Shown here piece after piece: positions 43,037-52,079 of a stretch of DNA of 64,000 bases. This DNA comes from G965233625 sp965233625 (GTDB lineage: Bacteria; Planctomycetota; Planctomycetia; Pirellulales; Pirellulaceae): contig OZ247499.1 in assembly GCA_965233625.1 (NCBI GenBank), forward strand, positions 1,116,001-1,180,000, given 5' to 3'. Positions within the stretch are counted from its first letter, which is position 1, and each line of letters begins with the position of its first letter. Position numbers and translations under genes: made by a program. The notes beneath the pieces are model-generated. The model was given only the letters and a program-made list of their open reading frames with translations. It was not told the DNA's origin and made no database searches.

Positions 43037-43478
43037 CTTGTTCCTCAGATTCAGCGTTTGGGGGAGGTGGGGTATCGCTATCAGGCGGCCGTGGTTTGCC
43101 CGGAGATTGTGCGGGTGCTGCGTGTTCTGTCTGGTTATTCGCTGCCGCCTGGACACCTCTGGTCCAGTAACCGTCGGTGGAGATGGCGGCGAATGTGAGA
43201 ACGGTAAGAACGACGATTTCGACCAGCATGATGGTCATGCCGTGCCGGTCGATGACATTCATCCAGGTGGTTTCGTCTTCCATCAGCTCCGCCGCCTCCT
43301 GCTCTGACAGGGTGCGATACGAAGTGACGAACACCGTCGACATGGCCCCGTAGGCGCACGCAGTAATGGCGAAGACGATCCCTGCCAGTACAAGCATCAC
43401 GTAAAACGGATTGATCGCCTTGCGCTGGGATGGAGTATTTTTGGATGAAGTATTCACGCGCGGAATTATAACATTCAA
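43026..43478 (-). CDS. Unknown small membrane protein, first gene of the ligA operon
   Basis: A 150-residue protein with two hydrophobic segments (about 26-48 and 83-103) and a C-terminal tail of about 45 residues rich in Pro, Glu, Ser and Asp that is probably disordered. The loop between the helices is acidic (LSEQEAAELMEDETTW). I do not recognise a family. Its stop lies inside the cupin gene, so translation is coupled to the cupin and then to ligA. That link to DNA ligase is positional only. Confidence 0.75.
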   Translation of the reverse strand: MNVIIPRVNTSSKNTPSQRKAINPFYVMLVLAGIVFAITACAYGAMSTVFVTSYRTLSEQEAAELMEDETTWMNVIDRHGMTIMLVEIVVLTVLTFAAISTDGYWTRGVQAAANNQTEHAAPAQSPGKPRPPDSDTPPPPNAESEEQDES

Positions 43479-43518
43479 CTGCCAGCAGAATTACAGCGTA
43501 AGCTGCAAAAACGCGCAC

Positions 43519-43546
43519 AAAAAAAGACGGGCGTTGGCGGCCCGTC
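43519..43546 (-). terminator. Intrinsic terminator of the zinc-ribbon gene
   Basis: On the minus strand a 7-bp GC-rich stem (GACGGGC with GCCCGTC, 7-nt loop) is followed by seven T (complement of 43525-43519). It lies 41 bp after the stop at 43588. Confidence 0.9.
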
Positions 43547-43587
43547 CTTGCGACTTTCAGAACCTGGACTCTTGAATCGTAAGTTGT

Positions 43588-43812
43588 CTAAACCGCCTTC
43601 CGGGAACTGGTGCTGGCGATCAGTTCATCGGCGCGGGCGATGAGGGAATCGGAGGCGGATGGCTCCACAACATTCACGGCGGAAGGATCCGTAGCGGTAA
43701 AGCGACCGTGGCAATGCTGACAGCTAACCATTTTGCCTAAGTGCTGAACATGTACTTGTAGCTGCCGGCCACAAGTAGGGCATGCTTGCAGGAAAAACGT
43801 GCCTGTACACAT
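43588..43812 (-). CDS. Small zinc-ribbon protein, function unknown
   Basis: A 74-residue protein with an N-terminal CPTCGRQL and, about 20 residues on, CQHCHGRF. These two CXXC pairs form a compact zinc ribbon like the MJ0042-type ribbon at the start of the 57808 gene. The C-terminal 35 residues are a Ser/Ala-rich tail. I start at ATG 43812, with GGAGATA eight bases upstream; the frame runs back to 43959 but without a ribosome site. It has its own promoter-like boxes and terminator, so it is a deliberate single-gene unit, not a fragment. Confidence 0.8.
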   Translation of the reverse strand: MCTGTFFLQACPTCGRQLQVHVQHLGKMVSCQHCHGRFTATDPSAVNVVEPSASDSLIARADELIASTSSRKAV

Positions 43813-43865
43813 GACGGTATCTCCATTCACCGTGATTGAATTTGCGAACGTACGACGAGGGTCGC

Positions 43866-43894
43866 AGTATAGAAGATGGCCGCAAACGGTGCAA
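43866..43894 (-). promoter_or_regulatory. Candidate promoter of the zinc-ribbon gene
   Basis: On the minus strand TTGCAC (43894-43889) and TATACT (43871-43866) are 17 bp apart, leaving a leader of about 50 nt to the ATG at 43812. The -10 is one base from consensus, the -35 three. Confidence 0.45.
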
Positions 43895-44010
43895 GGAAAA
43901 TTACAGGACAGAGGGCTGCAAGGGGAGCGAGTATTCCGCTGTGCGACGCTAAAGGCCATCTGGCCTCCTTTATTTCCTCCGCCGATCTGCCGTATGTCCT
44001 TTGCAGTAGG

Positions 44011-45405
44011 TCATTTCTGCCGGATTACCACCCGGTAGCCAATAAAATTCTGTTCATTTCGGCTGCTGAACTTATCCCGGTGTGCGGAGCGGCAATGATG
44101 GGGCTGACTAGCCCATGAACCGCCGCGGATGGACGTATCGATGCACCATTCCGCAACATTGCCGTGCATGTCGTGAATTCCCCAGGGGTTAGGCAGATAC
44201 CGGCCAACCATCGCTAGGTGCGTGACGCCGTCGCTTAACGTCCGATGGGCGTAGTTGCTGAACACTTCCTGAGTATCAAAGTACGCCTTGTCGGCAAAAT
44301 TGGCGTAAAGGGGCAACTGGCGGACATCGTCTCCGAAACTAAAGGACGTGCGGGTGCCTGCTCTTGCAGCGTATTCCCATTCAGAGGGTTCTGGCAGTCC
44401 GTACTCCCAGCCGTCGGGCAAACGTCCCGCCTTGCGTTCCGCGTTAGTTAGCGTCTGACCGAGCATCCGCTTGGCGTCGTCGTGGTTGACCATCGTCAGC
44501 GGATCGTTCTTATGTTTCGCCAAGGTGCTACGGGGCGTGTTCCGCAGGTTCTCGTGCAAGGTCATCTCATACTTAGAAATCCAGAATCCTTTCTCGATGG
44601 TCTGTTGCTGTAATTTCTCGTCCGGGTACCGGCCATCTTCACCGTCTGGACTTCCCATCATGTACTTACCTGGTGGACACCAGCAGAAGACAGTTCCGCG
44701 CCCGTCGACCCATTCATCGCCCGCTTTGTTTCCGGCGATCAGCTTCTGCGGTGGACTGACTGCGACGCTGCCAGCCTCGTCCAGGATGGCCGTTGAGTCC
44801 CACTTACCCTGCAATTTTTTGAGCGACGCAACCGCCGCCCGCAGGCTGTTCCGGGCAGCAATCTCCTTGGCGAGCGTTTGCGTGGTGAAGCCAAGCAGGC
44901 AGTCTGCGGGCATTTTTGCTTCGAACGTTGCGCCGCCCGCGTCCGAAACTATCAGCAGGTTCTGACCGCTCCCCCCGCGTGCATGCAGCAGATCCAGCAC
45001 GTATTGCACCCCGGCGCCGCCAGATCCTGCCTTTCGAGCGTCGCCGCGGACTGCAGCCGTGCCCGCCAGATAACCGCCTTTCTCTCCCTTGTAGTCACCT
45101 GGCAATAGATAACCGCGGTAATAGATCAGCGCAGTCCCACGGACAGGCGTGCTTGAGGCGAAAGCTTCCACTGCCTGCCTCAATTCACTGCCAGTCTGGT
45201 TCAGCAGCACTTCGCAACGGAAGCCGGAACGGGCCAGGGAATTCTTTAATGCGTCGAATTCAAGCCGCACCGGCGCAAGCCCGTCGTCCGCGTATTGGTC
45301 ATTTCCAATGAGCAAGGCGACACGATGCTCCGCCCTCAGTGGCGGCTGCAGCATCAGAATGGTGGTGAGAAAACCGCACGCGATGAATAGCCATTCTTTG
45401 CTCAT
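44011..45405 (-). CDS. Secreted pseudo-caspase / FGE-sulfatase-domain fusion
   Basis: A 464-residue exported protein. A signal peptide (about 1-26) is followed by a caspase-like (peptidase C14) domain, RVALLIGNDQYADDGLAPVR onward, to about residue 215. The usual His loop YxSGHG reads YYRGYL (95-100), and the usual Cys strand DACR reads SDAGG (154-158), so both catalytic residues are missing. From about 236 to the end it is an FGE/SUMF1-like domain: GTVFCWCPPGKYMMGSP, PSEWEYAARAGT, HGNVAEWCID, RGGSWASQPHHCRSAHRD and GYRVV. Such domains make formylglycine in some proteins and bind ligands in others. Start ATG 45405 lies 31 bp after the ABC ATPase stop. A binding or scaffold role outside the cell fits better than catalysis by the caspase part. 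Confidence 0.88.
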   Translation of the reverse strand: MSKEWLFIACGFLTTILMLQPPLRAEHRVALLIGNDQYADDGLAPVRLEFDALKNSLARSGFRCEVLLNQTGSELRQAVEAFASSTPVRGTALIYYRGYLLPGDYKGEKGGYLAGTAAVRGDARKAGSGGAGVQYVLDLLHARGGSGQNLLIVSDAGGATFEAKMPADCLLGFTTQTLAKEIAARNSLRAAVASLKKLQGKWDSTAILDEAGSVAVSPPQKLIAGNKAGDEWVDGRGTVFCWCPPGKYMMGSPDGEDGRYPDEKLQQQTIEKGFWISKYEMTLHENLRNTPRSTLAKHKNDPLTMVNHDDAKRMLGQTLTNAERKAGRLPDGWEYGLPEPSEWEYAARAGTRTSFSFGDDVRQLPLYANFADKAYFDTQEVFSNYAHRTLSDGVTHLAMVGRYLPNPWGIHDMHGNVAEWCIDTSIRGGSWASQPHHCRSAHRDKFSSRNEQNFIGYRVVIRQK

Positions 45406-45436
45406 AAGGTCCGATCTGGATTGAATCTTTACGGAG

Positions 45437-47311
45437 TCAGCTTTTGTCCGCGAGACGCTTCTGACGCGCGGTTTCGCGCTGATTGAGTCGTTCCTGAATG
45501 TGTTCGAGGCTGTCTTTGGGCGTCGCGTCAATCAGGCGCCGGGTGTATGCCTCTTGCGGATCGGCGTAAATCGTTTCTGAAGGGCCAAACTCGACGATCT
45601 TACCCTGATTCATCACCGCCATCATGTCGGCCATGAACTTCACAACGCTGAGGTCGTGGCTGATAAAGACATAGGTCAGGCCGCGACTTATCTGCAGGTC
45701 GTTCAACAGGTTCAGCACCTGTGCCTGCACCGACACATCCAGGGCTGACACAGATTCGTCACAGATGATGAACTCAGGCTCGACGGTCAACGCGCGGGCA
45801 ATACAGATGCGTTGCCGCTGACCGCCAGAGAATTCGTGCGGATAGCGCCGCAGATGCTCGGCGCCTAAGCCAGTTTCTTCAAGCAGCGAAACGGCCCGGT
45901 CGCGACGGTCGCTTTGTGATTTCCCGATGCGGTGAATCTTCATTGGTTCAATCAACGCAGATTCAATCGTCATACGCGGATTCAACGAACCGTACGGGTC
46001 CTGAAAAATAATCTGCAGCCGTTGACGAAGTGCGCGGAGTTTGCTGCCGGATTGTCTGGCCAGATCTTCACCCTCGAACCAGACTTCGCCTGCGGTAGGT
46101 TCAATCAGCCGCAGAATCGCGCGGCCGGTGGTGGTTTTGCCGCATCCGGATTCGCCGACAAGGCCGAGCGTCTGCCCGCGATACACATCAAAGCTGATAT
46201 CGTCCACCGCTTTGACATTTCCCACCGTCCGCAGCAACAGCCCTTTCCGGATCGGGAAATAGACCTTCAGGTTTTTCACACTCAGTAAAGGCTTTTCCTG
46301 TTCGTCCACCGTGGTCGCATCGGGCGCATGCCGCCCTTCCTGCCACGGGTGCCCCATCGCTTCCAGGGCAGACTTCGGGTGCAACAGCCGGCCGCGGCCA
46401 TCGGTTAGAAAATGTTGCTCAACTTCAGGCGTGATTGTCTTGGCGGTTACCTCGACTTCGCCATCCTCGTTGGTGTGGGTTTCCATGAAGTCAACAACGG
46501 TCGGAAGCCGTTTGAACTTCGACTCCAGACGCGGGCGGCAGGCCAGCAGTCCTTTAGTGTACGGGTGCTGGGCGTTGCGGTAGATGCTCAGCACATCGCC
46601 GTATTCGACGATTTTGCCTTTGAACATCACCGCAACGTTGTCGGCAATCTCCGCAATCACGCCCAGATCGTGCGTGATGAACAGAATGGACATGCCACGT
46701 TCGTCGCGGAGCTGGCGGATAATGTCGAGGATCTGCGCCTGGATGGTCACGTCCAGCGCCGTTGTCGGTTCGTCGGCGATCAGCAGTTTGGGCTTGCACG
46801 ATAAAGCCATCGCGATCATCACGCGCTGCTTCTGTCCGCCAGACATCTGGTGCGGGTACGAATCCACGCGTTGCTCAGGTTCTGGTATGCCGACTTCTCG
46901 GAACAGGTTGATTGTTTCCTGCCGGGCTTCGGCTTTCGAGATGTCGCGGTGCAGCAGAATGGCTTCCATCACCTGCGAACCAACCGTGAACACCGGATTA
47001 AGCGATGTCATCGGCTCCTGAAAGATCATGCTGATCTCTTTGCCGCGTATCCGCCGCATCTCCTGTTCGGGCAGTCCGACCAGCTCTTTGCCCAGGAAGG
47101 AGATGGAGCCACCGTCGATGCTGCCCGTGTTGGCCAGCAGTTGCATGATCGAAAGCGACGTCACGCTTTTGCCCGATCCAGATTCGCCGACAATTCCCAG
47201 CGTGGAGCCTTCTTCCAGCTTGAGCGAGATATCGTCAACGGCTTTCATCACACCGTCTTCGGTGTGGAAGTACGTCTTGAGCGAATCGATTTCCAGCAGC
47301 GGTTGATTCAT
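45437..47311 (-). CDS. Oligopeptide-type ABC transporter, two fused ATPase domains
   Basis: A protein of about 624 residues made of two full ABC cassettes, as in YejF or a DppD-DppF fusion. Cassette 1 has Walker A GESGSGKS, signature MSGGQKQR and Walker B LLIADEPT. Cassette 2 has GESGCGKT, signature FSGGQRQR and IICDES. Each cassette ends with an oligopeptide-transporter C-terminal region, the second with a DxxxxxDxT-like tail. Permease and binding-protein genes are not in the window, so partners lie elsewhere. The start is unclear: ATG 47311 fits the domain edge, and ATG 47329/47332 add six or seven residues. It is divergent from the MATE gene. Confidence 0.92.
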   Translation of the reverse strand: MNQPLLEIDSLKTYFHTEDGVMKAVDDISLKLEEGSTLGIVGESGSGKSVTSLSIMQLLANTGSIDGGSISFLGKELVGLPEQEMRRIRGKEISMIFQEPMTSLNPVFTVGSQVMEAILLHRDISKAEARQETINLFREVGIPEPEQRVDSYPHQMSGGQKQRVMIAMALSCKPKLLIADEPTTALDVTIQAQILDIIRQLRDERGMSILFITHDLGVIAEIADNVAVMFKGKIVEYGDVLSIYRNAQHPYTKGLLACRPRLESKFKRLPTVVDFMETHTNEDGEVEVTAKTITPEVEQHFLTDGRGRLLHPKSALEAMGHPWQEGRHAPDATTVDEQEKPLLSVKNLKVYFPIRKGLLLRTVGNVKAVDDISFDVYRGQTLGLVGESGCGKTTTGRAILRLIEPTAGEVWFEGEDLARQSGSKLRALRQRLQIIFQDPYGSLNPRMTIESALIEPMKIHRIGKSQSDRRDRAVSLLEETGLGAEHLRRYPHEFSGGQRQRICIARALTVEPEFIICDESVSALDVSVQAQVLNLLNDLQISRGLTYVFISHDLSVVKFMADMMAVMNQGKIVEFGPSETIYADPQEAYTRRLIDATPKDSLEHIQERLNQRETARQKRLADKS

Positions 47312-47518
47312 AGTTGGCGTCTGGTTCATCATGACCAGTCGTGGGGGCGAAAAACGGAAAGCGAAGCCCGGATCGAGGCACAATCGCAGTCATATATTAA
47401 CAGAATAGCAACAACCGCCACCTATGCGAATGCGTTCCCGCAGCAACATCCGCCGGCGCCCCCTCCACCGGAAGGTTGTCCCATATCGCATTCTGGGTCG
47501 CCCTGCGATAATCCCCGC

Positions 47519-48925
47519 ATGAATTCAGCACCGAATGCACTGACCCGTCGCCAGGGCGTCTGGCGCCCGCTGCTTGTTCTTGCCTGGCCGGTGCTGATTG
47601 AGCAGGTGCTTTCGATGCTGGTCGGCTACACCGACTGGATGCTGACGGGCTGGAACCTGCCAGGCGAACAGTATCAGGCGGCGATGGGGCTGATGGCCTA
47701 TATGCTGTGGCTTGTGCCCAGCATGTTCGCGGCTGTATCCATCGGCGCCACGGCCTTAATCGCGCGCAGCATTGGCGCCGGCGACCGTGATACCGCCGTC
47801 AGAGGGATGCATCAGGCGCTGGTGACGGGCGGAATTCTAACCGTGTTTGTCGTACTGATTGGCGCGTTCTTCAGCGAGCCGTTTGTACGATTGATGCAAC
47901 TTTCAGATCAGTCGGCGCCACTGGCCGCTACCTACCTGTGGATCCTAACGCCTGCGGTGCCGTTCATCATGCTTGAACGCGTTGGTTCTGCATGTTTGCG
48001 TGGTGCCGGAGACACGTTGACGGGCTTTGTTGCAAAGACGGTGATGAATGCCGTTAATGTGGTTGTCAGCCTGACCCTGGTAACCGGCTGGGGGCCGTTT
48101 CCGCAATTGGGCTGGCAGGGTTTGGCAATCGGCACCGTGTGCGGCTACGTGACGGGCGGCTTGCTTATTCTTATTGCACTATTGGCAGGCCGTGGCGGAC
48201 TAACGCTGAGGCTGCAGTATCTGAAGCCCGACCTTGCCATCATTCGCCGGCTGTTGCGTGTGGGTATCCCCGGCGGGTTTGATGTAGGCGTGCTGCTGGC
48301 ATGCCAGATGGTGTACTTGTCGATCATCAACCGGTTGGGCGATGTGGATGCGGCGGCCCACGGGCTGGGTGTACAGGTCGAAGCTTTAGCGTTTATGCCT
48401 GGCGCCGCGTTTCAGGTGGCAGCCACAACCATGGCGGGGCAATACCTGGGCGCCGGTGATCCGAAGCGTGCTTCGCAGAGCGTGTGGGCGGCCTGCCTGG
48501 CTGCGGCCTGCCTGATGTGCATCTCTGGAACGGGCTTCTACTTTTTCGGCGACGTTATCGCCTCGGTCTTCACCCGCGACATTGACTCTCCGGTGACCAT
48601 CACCACGGCAGGTCTGTTGAAGATCGTCGCGTTTTCGATGCCGTCGCTGGCGGCCGCGATGACCATTACCGGCGGCTTACGTGGAGCGGGCGATACGCGG
48701 TGGCCGCTTATTATTACGCTCGTCGGGTTCGCCATCGTGCGCATACCGCTTGCCGTGCTGTTGGCACATAGCGAATTCACACTGCCCCTGACCGACGTAG
48801 TAATTCATGGCGCCGGGATGAACGTCACCGGGGCATGGGTGGCCATGCTGTGTGACGTGGTGCTACGCAGCCTGCTATTAACGGCAAGGTTTCTGCATGG
48901 CGGGTGGAAGAACACCACGGTTTAG
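47519..48925 (+). CDS. MATE family multidrug/cation efflux transporter
   Basis: A 468-residue transporter with about twelve hydrophobic segments in two homologous halves. The start of each half follows the MATE pattern: RPLLVLAWPVLIEQVLSMLV early and RRLLRVGIPGGFDVGVLLAC in the middle. The family couples export of drugs or cationic metabolites to Na+ or H+ entry. A long open frame upstream (46850-47518) is antisense to the ABC gene and codes a Cys- and Arg-rich junk sequence, so I start at ATG 47519. No dedicated regulator is adjacent. Confidence 0.92.
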   Translation: MNSAPNALTRRQGVWRPLLVLAWPVLIEQVLSMLVGYTDWMLTGWNLPGEQYQAAMGLMAYMLWLVPSMFAAVSIGATALIARSIGAGDRDTAVRGMHQALVTGGILTVFVVLIGAFFSEPFVRLMQLSDQSAPLAATYLWILTPAVPFIMLERVGSACLRGAGDTLTGFVAKTVMNAVNVVVSLTLVTGWGPFPQLGWQGLAIGTVCGYVTGGLLILIALLAGRGGLTLRLQYLKPDLAIIRRLLRVGIPGGFDVGVLLACQMVYLSIINRLGDVDAAAHGLGVQVEALAFMPGAAFQVAATTMAGQYLGAGDPKRASQSVWAACLAAACLMCISGTGFYFFGDVIASVFTRDIDSPVTITTAGLLKIVAFSMPSLAAAMTITGGLRGAGDTRWPLIITLVGFAIVRIPLAVLLAHSEFTLPLTDVVIHGAGMNVTGAWVAMLCDVVLRSLLLTARFLHGGWKNTTV

Positions 48926-48942
48926 CTGCGTCGGCGGAATGT

Positions 48943-49467
48943 CTACTCGCCGTCAATTGCATCTAGAGCGAAGCTGATGGAATCGCGGATGACTTCATCT
49001 TTCTCCGCAGCTTGCAACTCCTTCAAAGCCGCGGTGGCCGGAGCCGCTTTTTGCCCCAGGCGGCTGAGGGTGAAGACGGCGCCGCTACGGACCTGCGGGT
49101 TCTGACTCTTCAAAGCTTCGATCAAAAGCGGCACTGCCGCCTCACCTTTAGCGACAAGCTTGTCAGATGCCTCGCTCTGAGTCTCTTTGTCCGCAAGCAT
49201 CTTCACCTCGCTATCGAGAGACGCTTCTGGCTCTGGCACGGGCGCCTTCTCAACCGGCTCTTCGGCGCCATCACCGGTGGGCTGGCCATCATCGCTGGGG
49301 GCGGTTCCGTCGGCGTCATCTGCATCGGCTGCATCGGCGGCCGGCGTTGCATCGTCTTCCGGCAACACGTCCGCGCTGTCATCACTGGCCGGTTTGTTGG
49401 CGGGGCCGCATCCGGCCAGGGTGCTCACGGATAACAGACAGCAAATTGAGAAGAGCCATAACCGCAT
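48943..49467 (-). CDS. Lipoprotein with HEAT-like repeats
   Basis: A 174-residue lipoprotein. The signal sequence MRLWLFSICCLLSVSTLAGC ends in a lipobox LAGC. A long acidic linker of about 70 residues (Asp, Ala, Pro, Glu rich) follows. The last 75 residues are helical with two HEAT/PBS-like units, VPLLIEALKSQNPQVRSGAV and AAPATAALKELQAA. The ATG is seven bases after the stop of the FHA-GAF-PP2C gene, so they are one operon. The protein would sit on a membrane with its HEAT part outside the cytoplasm, while the phosphatase is cytosolic, so a direct contact is not obvious. Confidence 0.85.
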   Translation of the reverse strand: MRLWLFSICCLLSVSTLAGCGPANKPASDDSADVLPEDDATPAADAADADDADGTAPSDDGQPTGDGAEEPVEKAPVPEPEASLDSEVKMLADKETQSEASDKLVAKGEAAVPLLIEALKSQNPQVRSGAVFTLSRLGQKAAPATAALKELQAAEKDEVIRDSISFALDAIDGE

Positions 49468-49474
49468 TTTGTTT

Positions 49475-51223
49475 TTACTCCGGTAGTGTGTCGTGGACGC
49501 TGCCCTGCACCTGGGTCTGCTGCACATTGTGCCGGTGGAACGCCAGCAGGCAGAGATCGTCGTTATAGCTGTTTTTGCCGCTGAAGGTTTTGACATCCTG
49601 CAGAACACCTTCCACCGCCGATCGCGCGTCTTCAAAGTTTCGCAGCGATTCTTCAACGCGATGCTCACCAAACTGCTCGCGACGGTCATTCGGCATTTCC
49701 GACACACCGTCCGTGTACAGCAGCATCATATCGCCAGGTTCTAGCTGAATGGTTGTCTGCTCGAACTCCTGCCCCGCCAGAACGCCTAGTGGCGGCGCCG
49801 ACGTATCGACTCCGCAGGGCATCACACGCCCGTCACTACCGCGTCGCAACAACGGCGGCATGTGGCCGGCAACCACAAGAGTGACCTCGTGTTTGACCGG
49901 GTCAAGCATGCAGACCGCAAACGTGGCGAAGCGGAAGTTTGTCGAAATCGCCAGTACACGTTCATTAAGCTTGTTGGCCGCTTCGCTGGGCGACTGAGTG
50001 GTTGTCAGCTGATAACGGGCGTCGCTGCATAATCGCGACATCAACAACGCCGCTGTGACGCCTTTGCCGGCAACATCGCCGATCGTGATCGCCAGACGGC
50101 CATCCGGCAAAGGAATGTAGTCGAAGTAGTCACCGCCTACGCCTTCGGCAGCCTGATAGAAGTCGAATAGATCGTACTCCGTTATTTCTGGCCGGTCGCG
50201 TGGCAGAAACTGCATCTGCAGGTGCTTCGCCATTTGCAGGTCGTAGTCACGACGGGCGAACTGCAACTGGATCTCGTGCAGTTGCGAGTGTTCAATCACC
50301 CGCGTCGCCAATCCCGCGAGGTTGACCAGCAGTTCTAGATCGCCTGCCACAAACCGTCTGGCTAGGCTGCGGGTGCTGATCTGAATCATGCCAATCGGCT
50401 CACCAGCGGCATTCAGCAACGGCGCACACATCACAGAGCGGATGTTCAATGCGGCGACAGAATCGCTGGACATAAAGCGTTTATCTTCGCTCGTATCCGC
50501 GCTCAGCACGGCTTGCTTATCTTTCATCACCTGCGCGGCGATGGTGCGGCTGATCTTTACATCGCCGGCGCCTTCCCGGCGCTTCATCGCCACCGGTTTC
50601 AACTGAAAGCGGCCATCGGACTCGTCGTCATCGCCCGTGCGGGTGTCGGCCGTGTTGTTCGCCAGAACATTCAGCAGAATGCTGCCGCTGTCGGCCTGGG
50701 TAAAGGCATCGAAAATCGCGTCCAGCATGGCTGGAAAAATACGGTCCAGATCCAGCGTTTCGCCCAGCAGACCTGTAATGTCAAGTAAAGCGCGGTGCTT
50801 CCGCTCCAGTTGACTGATGGCGCCGCCGGATGAAGTTTGCTGAGGGTCCAGCGTCGAGACAATACTAGAAGCGTCGTCGTCCCCCGCATCATCAGGCAGC
50901 GTTTCGCGACTGTTATCCAGAAACTTCAACTTGATGCCGCTGAGTTCAATGCGGTCACCATGCGCCAGCATGGCCGAAGTCTGGATGCGTTCATCGTTCA
51001 GGAACGTGCCGTGCTGGCTGCCAAGGTCTTCCAGAAAGTAGCCGTCCTCCTTTCGCGTCACGCGCGCGTGCCGCCGCGAGACGGTCGTATCGGTCAGCAC
51101 CAGATCGCACGTAATCGCCCGGCCGATCATATATTCGCGGCCGCGGATTTCGTGGGTTACGGGCTTTCCTTCCCGGTTGGTGGTCTGCAGAATCGCCAAT
51201 CCACTGCTCCGTTGTACCTGCAC
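49475..51223 (-). CDS. FHA-GAF-PP2C (SpoIIE-type) phosphatase
   Basis: A 582-residue soluble signalling protein with three domains in order. The FHA domain (about 20-105) has YMIGRAITCDLVL, VSRRHARVTRK and GSQHGTFLND for phospho-Thr binding. The GAF domain (about 145-310) binds small ligands. The PP2C/SpoIIE phosphatase domain (about 340-570) has GGDYFDYIPL, TIGDVAGKGVTAALLMSR, LLYTDGVSE and the last metal site YNDDLCLLAF, all with their Asp residues. Such phosphatases usually act on anti-anti-sigma factors or phospho-Ser/Thr proteins, which would suit the kinase-rich biology here. The start is GTG. It is the middle gene of a minus-strand operon. Confidence 0.93.
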   Translation of the reverse strand: MQVQRSSGLAILQTTNREGKPVTHEIRGREYMIGRAITCDLVLTDTTVSRRHARVTRKEDGYFLEDLGSQHGTFLNDERIQTSAMLAHGDRIELSGIKLKFLDNSRETLPDDAGDDDASSIVSTLDPQQTSSGGAISQLERKHRALLDITGLLGETLDLDRIFPAMLDAIFDAFTQADSGSILLNVLANNTADTRTGDDDESDGRFQLKPVAMKRREGAGDVKISRTIAAQVMKDKQAVLSADTSEDKRFMSSDSVAALNIRSVMCAPLLNAAGEPIGMIQISTRSLARRFVAGDLELLVNLAGLATRVIEHSQLHEIQLQFARRDYDLQMAKHLQMQFLPRDRPEITEYDLFDFYQAAEGVGGDYFDYIPLPDGRLAITIGDVAGKGVTAALLMSRLCSDARYQLTTTQSPSEAANKLNERVLAISTNFRFATFAVCMLDPVKHEVTLVVAGHMPPLLRRGSDGRVMPCGVDTSAPPLGVLAGQEFEQTTIQLEPGDMMLLYTDGVSEMPNDRREQFGEHRVEESLRNFEDARSAVEGVLQDVKTFSGKNSYNDDLCLLAFHRHNVQQTQVQGSVHDTLPE

Positions 51224-51300
51224 GTCAACGAGTTTTCGCCAGAGGAGGGTAGTAGAATCCGACTCGCAGAAACTTGCAAGTCATCGCATGCAACGCTCGT

Positions 51301-51891
51301 TTACTCCGCCGCTGTTTCTTCATCCAAGCCTTCGGAAATCTTCGGTAGCTTGCTGGTTAACCACGCTGACAGCTTCTGTGGTTTCTCTCCATTCAGTTGA
51401 ATATACCACTCAGAACCATAGATATTGGTCGTGAGCTTTTCGAGCATTTCTTCCTTGCTGGTCACCCGGAACGAGTAATAAACCGCTTCGCGTCGCGCCG
51501 CCACCGCCCACTGCTGGGCGGGTTTGAGTTCCTTGAGACCTGAGCCAAAGATCTTTTTAGTCAGGCCAATCTGTCCGCCAGATTCCTGCACCAGATCGAG
51601 CACTTTATCTGCAAAGACGACGATTGACTTATCGCGTTCCCCGCGTTGCAGACCCGCGAGGTCGCGGAGTTGGGCGATGTCGTCCGCCACTTCGGCGACG
51701 GTGTCGCTGGTTTTGTCGACCCGCGTCATGATTTCCGGCAGGTGTTTATCCACCGTTTGCATGTTCGACTTAATATCCAGCCGGATATCGTTCAGCATCA
51801 GCAAGATCGCCGCTGCGAAAACGACAGCGACTGCCAGTACAACCCATCGGAACGCCGTTCCACGCTTCTTTTCGCCCGGTTGCTGATCCAT
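51301..51891 (-). CDS. Membrane-anchored coiled-coil protein of unknown function
   Basis: A 196-residue protein with one N-terminal helix (about 12-32, WVVLAVAVVFAAAILLML), then a coiled-coil-like region (about 35-95) with VDKHLPEIMTRVDKTSDTVA, and a helical C-terminal part (about 95-196). It is not recognised. It is the first gene of the operon with the FHA-GAF-PP2C phosphatase (77 bp gap) and the HEAT lipoprotein, and is divergent from larC. The layout recalls small anchor proteins that hold signalling complexes, but this is inference from topology and position. Confidence 0.75.
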   Translation of the reverse strand: MDQQPGEKKRGTAFRWVVLAVAVVFAAAILLMLNDIRLDIKSNMQTVDKHLPEIMTRVDKTSDTVAEVADDIAQLRDLAGLQRGERDKSIVVFADKVLDLVQESGGQIGLTKKIFGSGLKELKPAQQWAVAARREAVYYSFRVTSKEEMLEKLTTNIYGSEWYIQLNGEKPQKLSAWLTSKLPKISEGLDEETAAE

Positions 51892-52044
51892 CTAAGCGCT
51901 CTCTTGTTCCTGATTCCTGCCGGCAAATGCGTCCATAGCCGCTGGTGAAGTGGCTGGGCGATAATGTATGTGGGCAACATTGTATATGTTTTCCCGCTGG
52001 AAACTTGTGTCACAAACGGCAACGGACTTTCCAGGCAGTTGGAG

Positions 52045-52073
52045 TTACCGTATTCCGCTGGCGCCGTTATATT
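52045..52073 (+). promoter_or_regulatory. Candidate larC promoter very close to the start codon
   Basis: TATATT (52068-52073) lies seven bases before the larC ATG at 52080, with a weak TTACCG (52045-52050) 17 bp upstream. If used, transcription would begin at or beside the ATG, giving a leaderless mRNA. In line with that, I see no Shine-Dalgarno sequence before the ATG. Confidence 0.3.
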
Positions 52074-52079
52074 CACAGC

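Noticed and set aside
46850..47518. Long open frame continuing the MATE gene upstream
   Set aside because: It is antisense to the ABC ATPase gene, has no family resemblance and has unusual composition; the MATE domain begins at the ATG at 47519.
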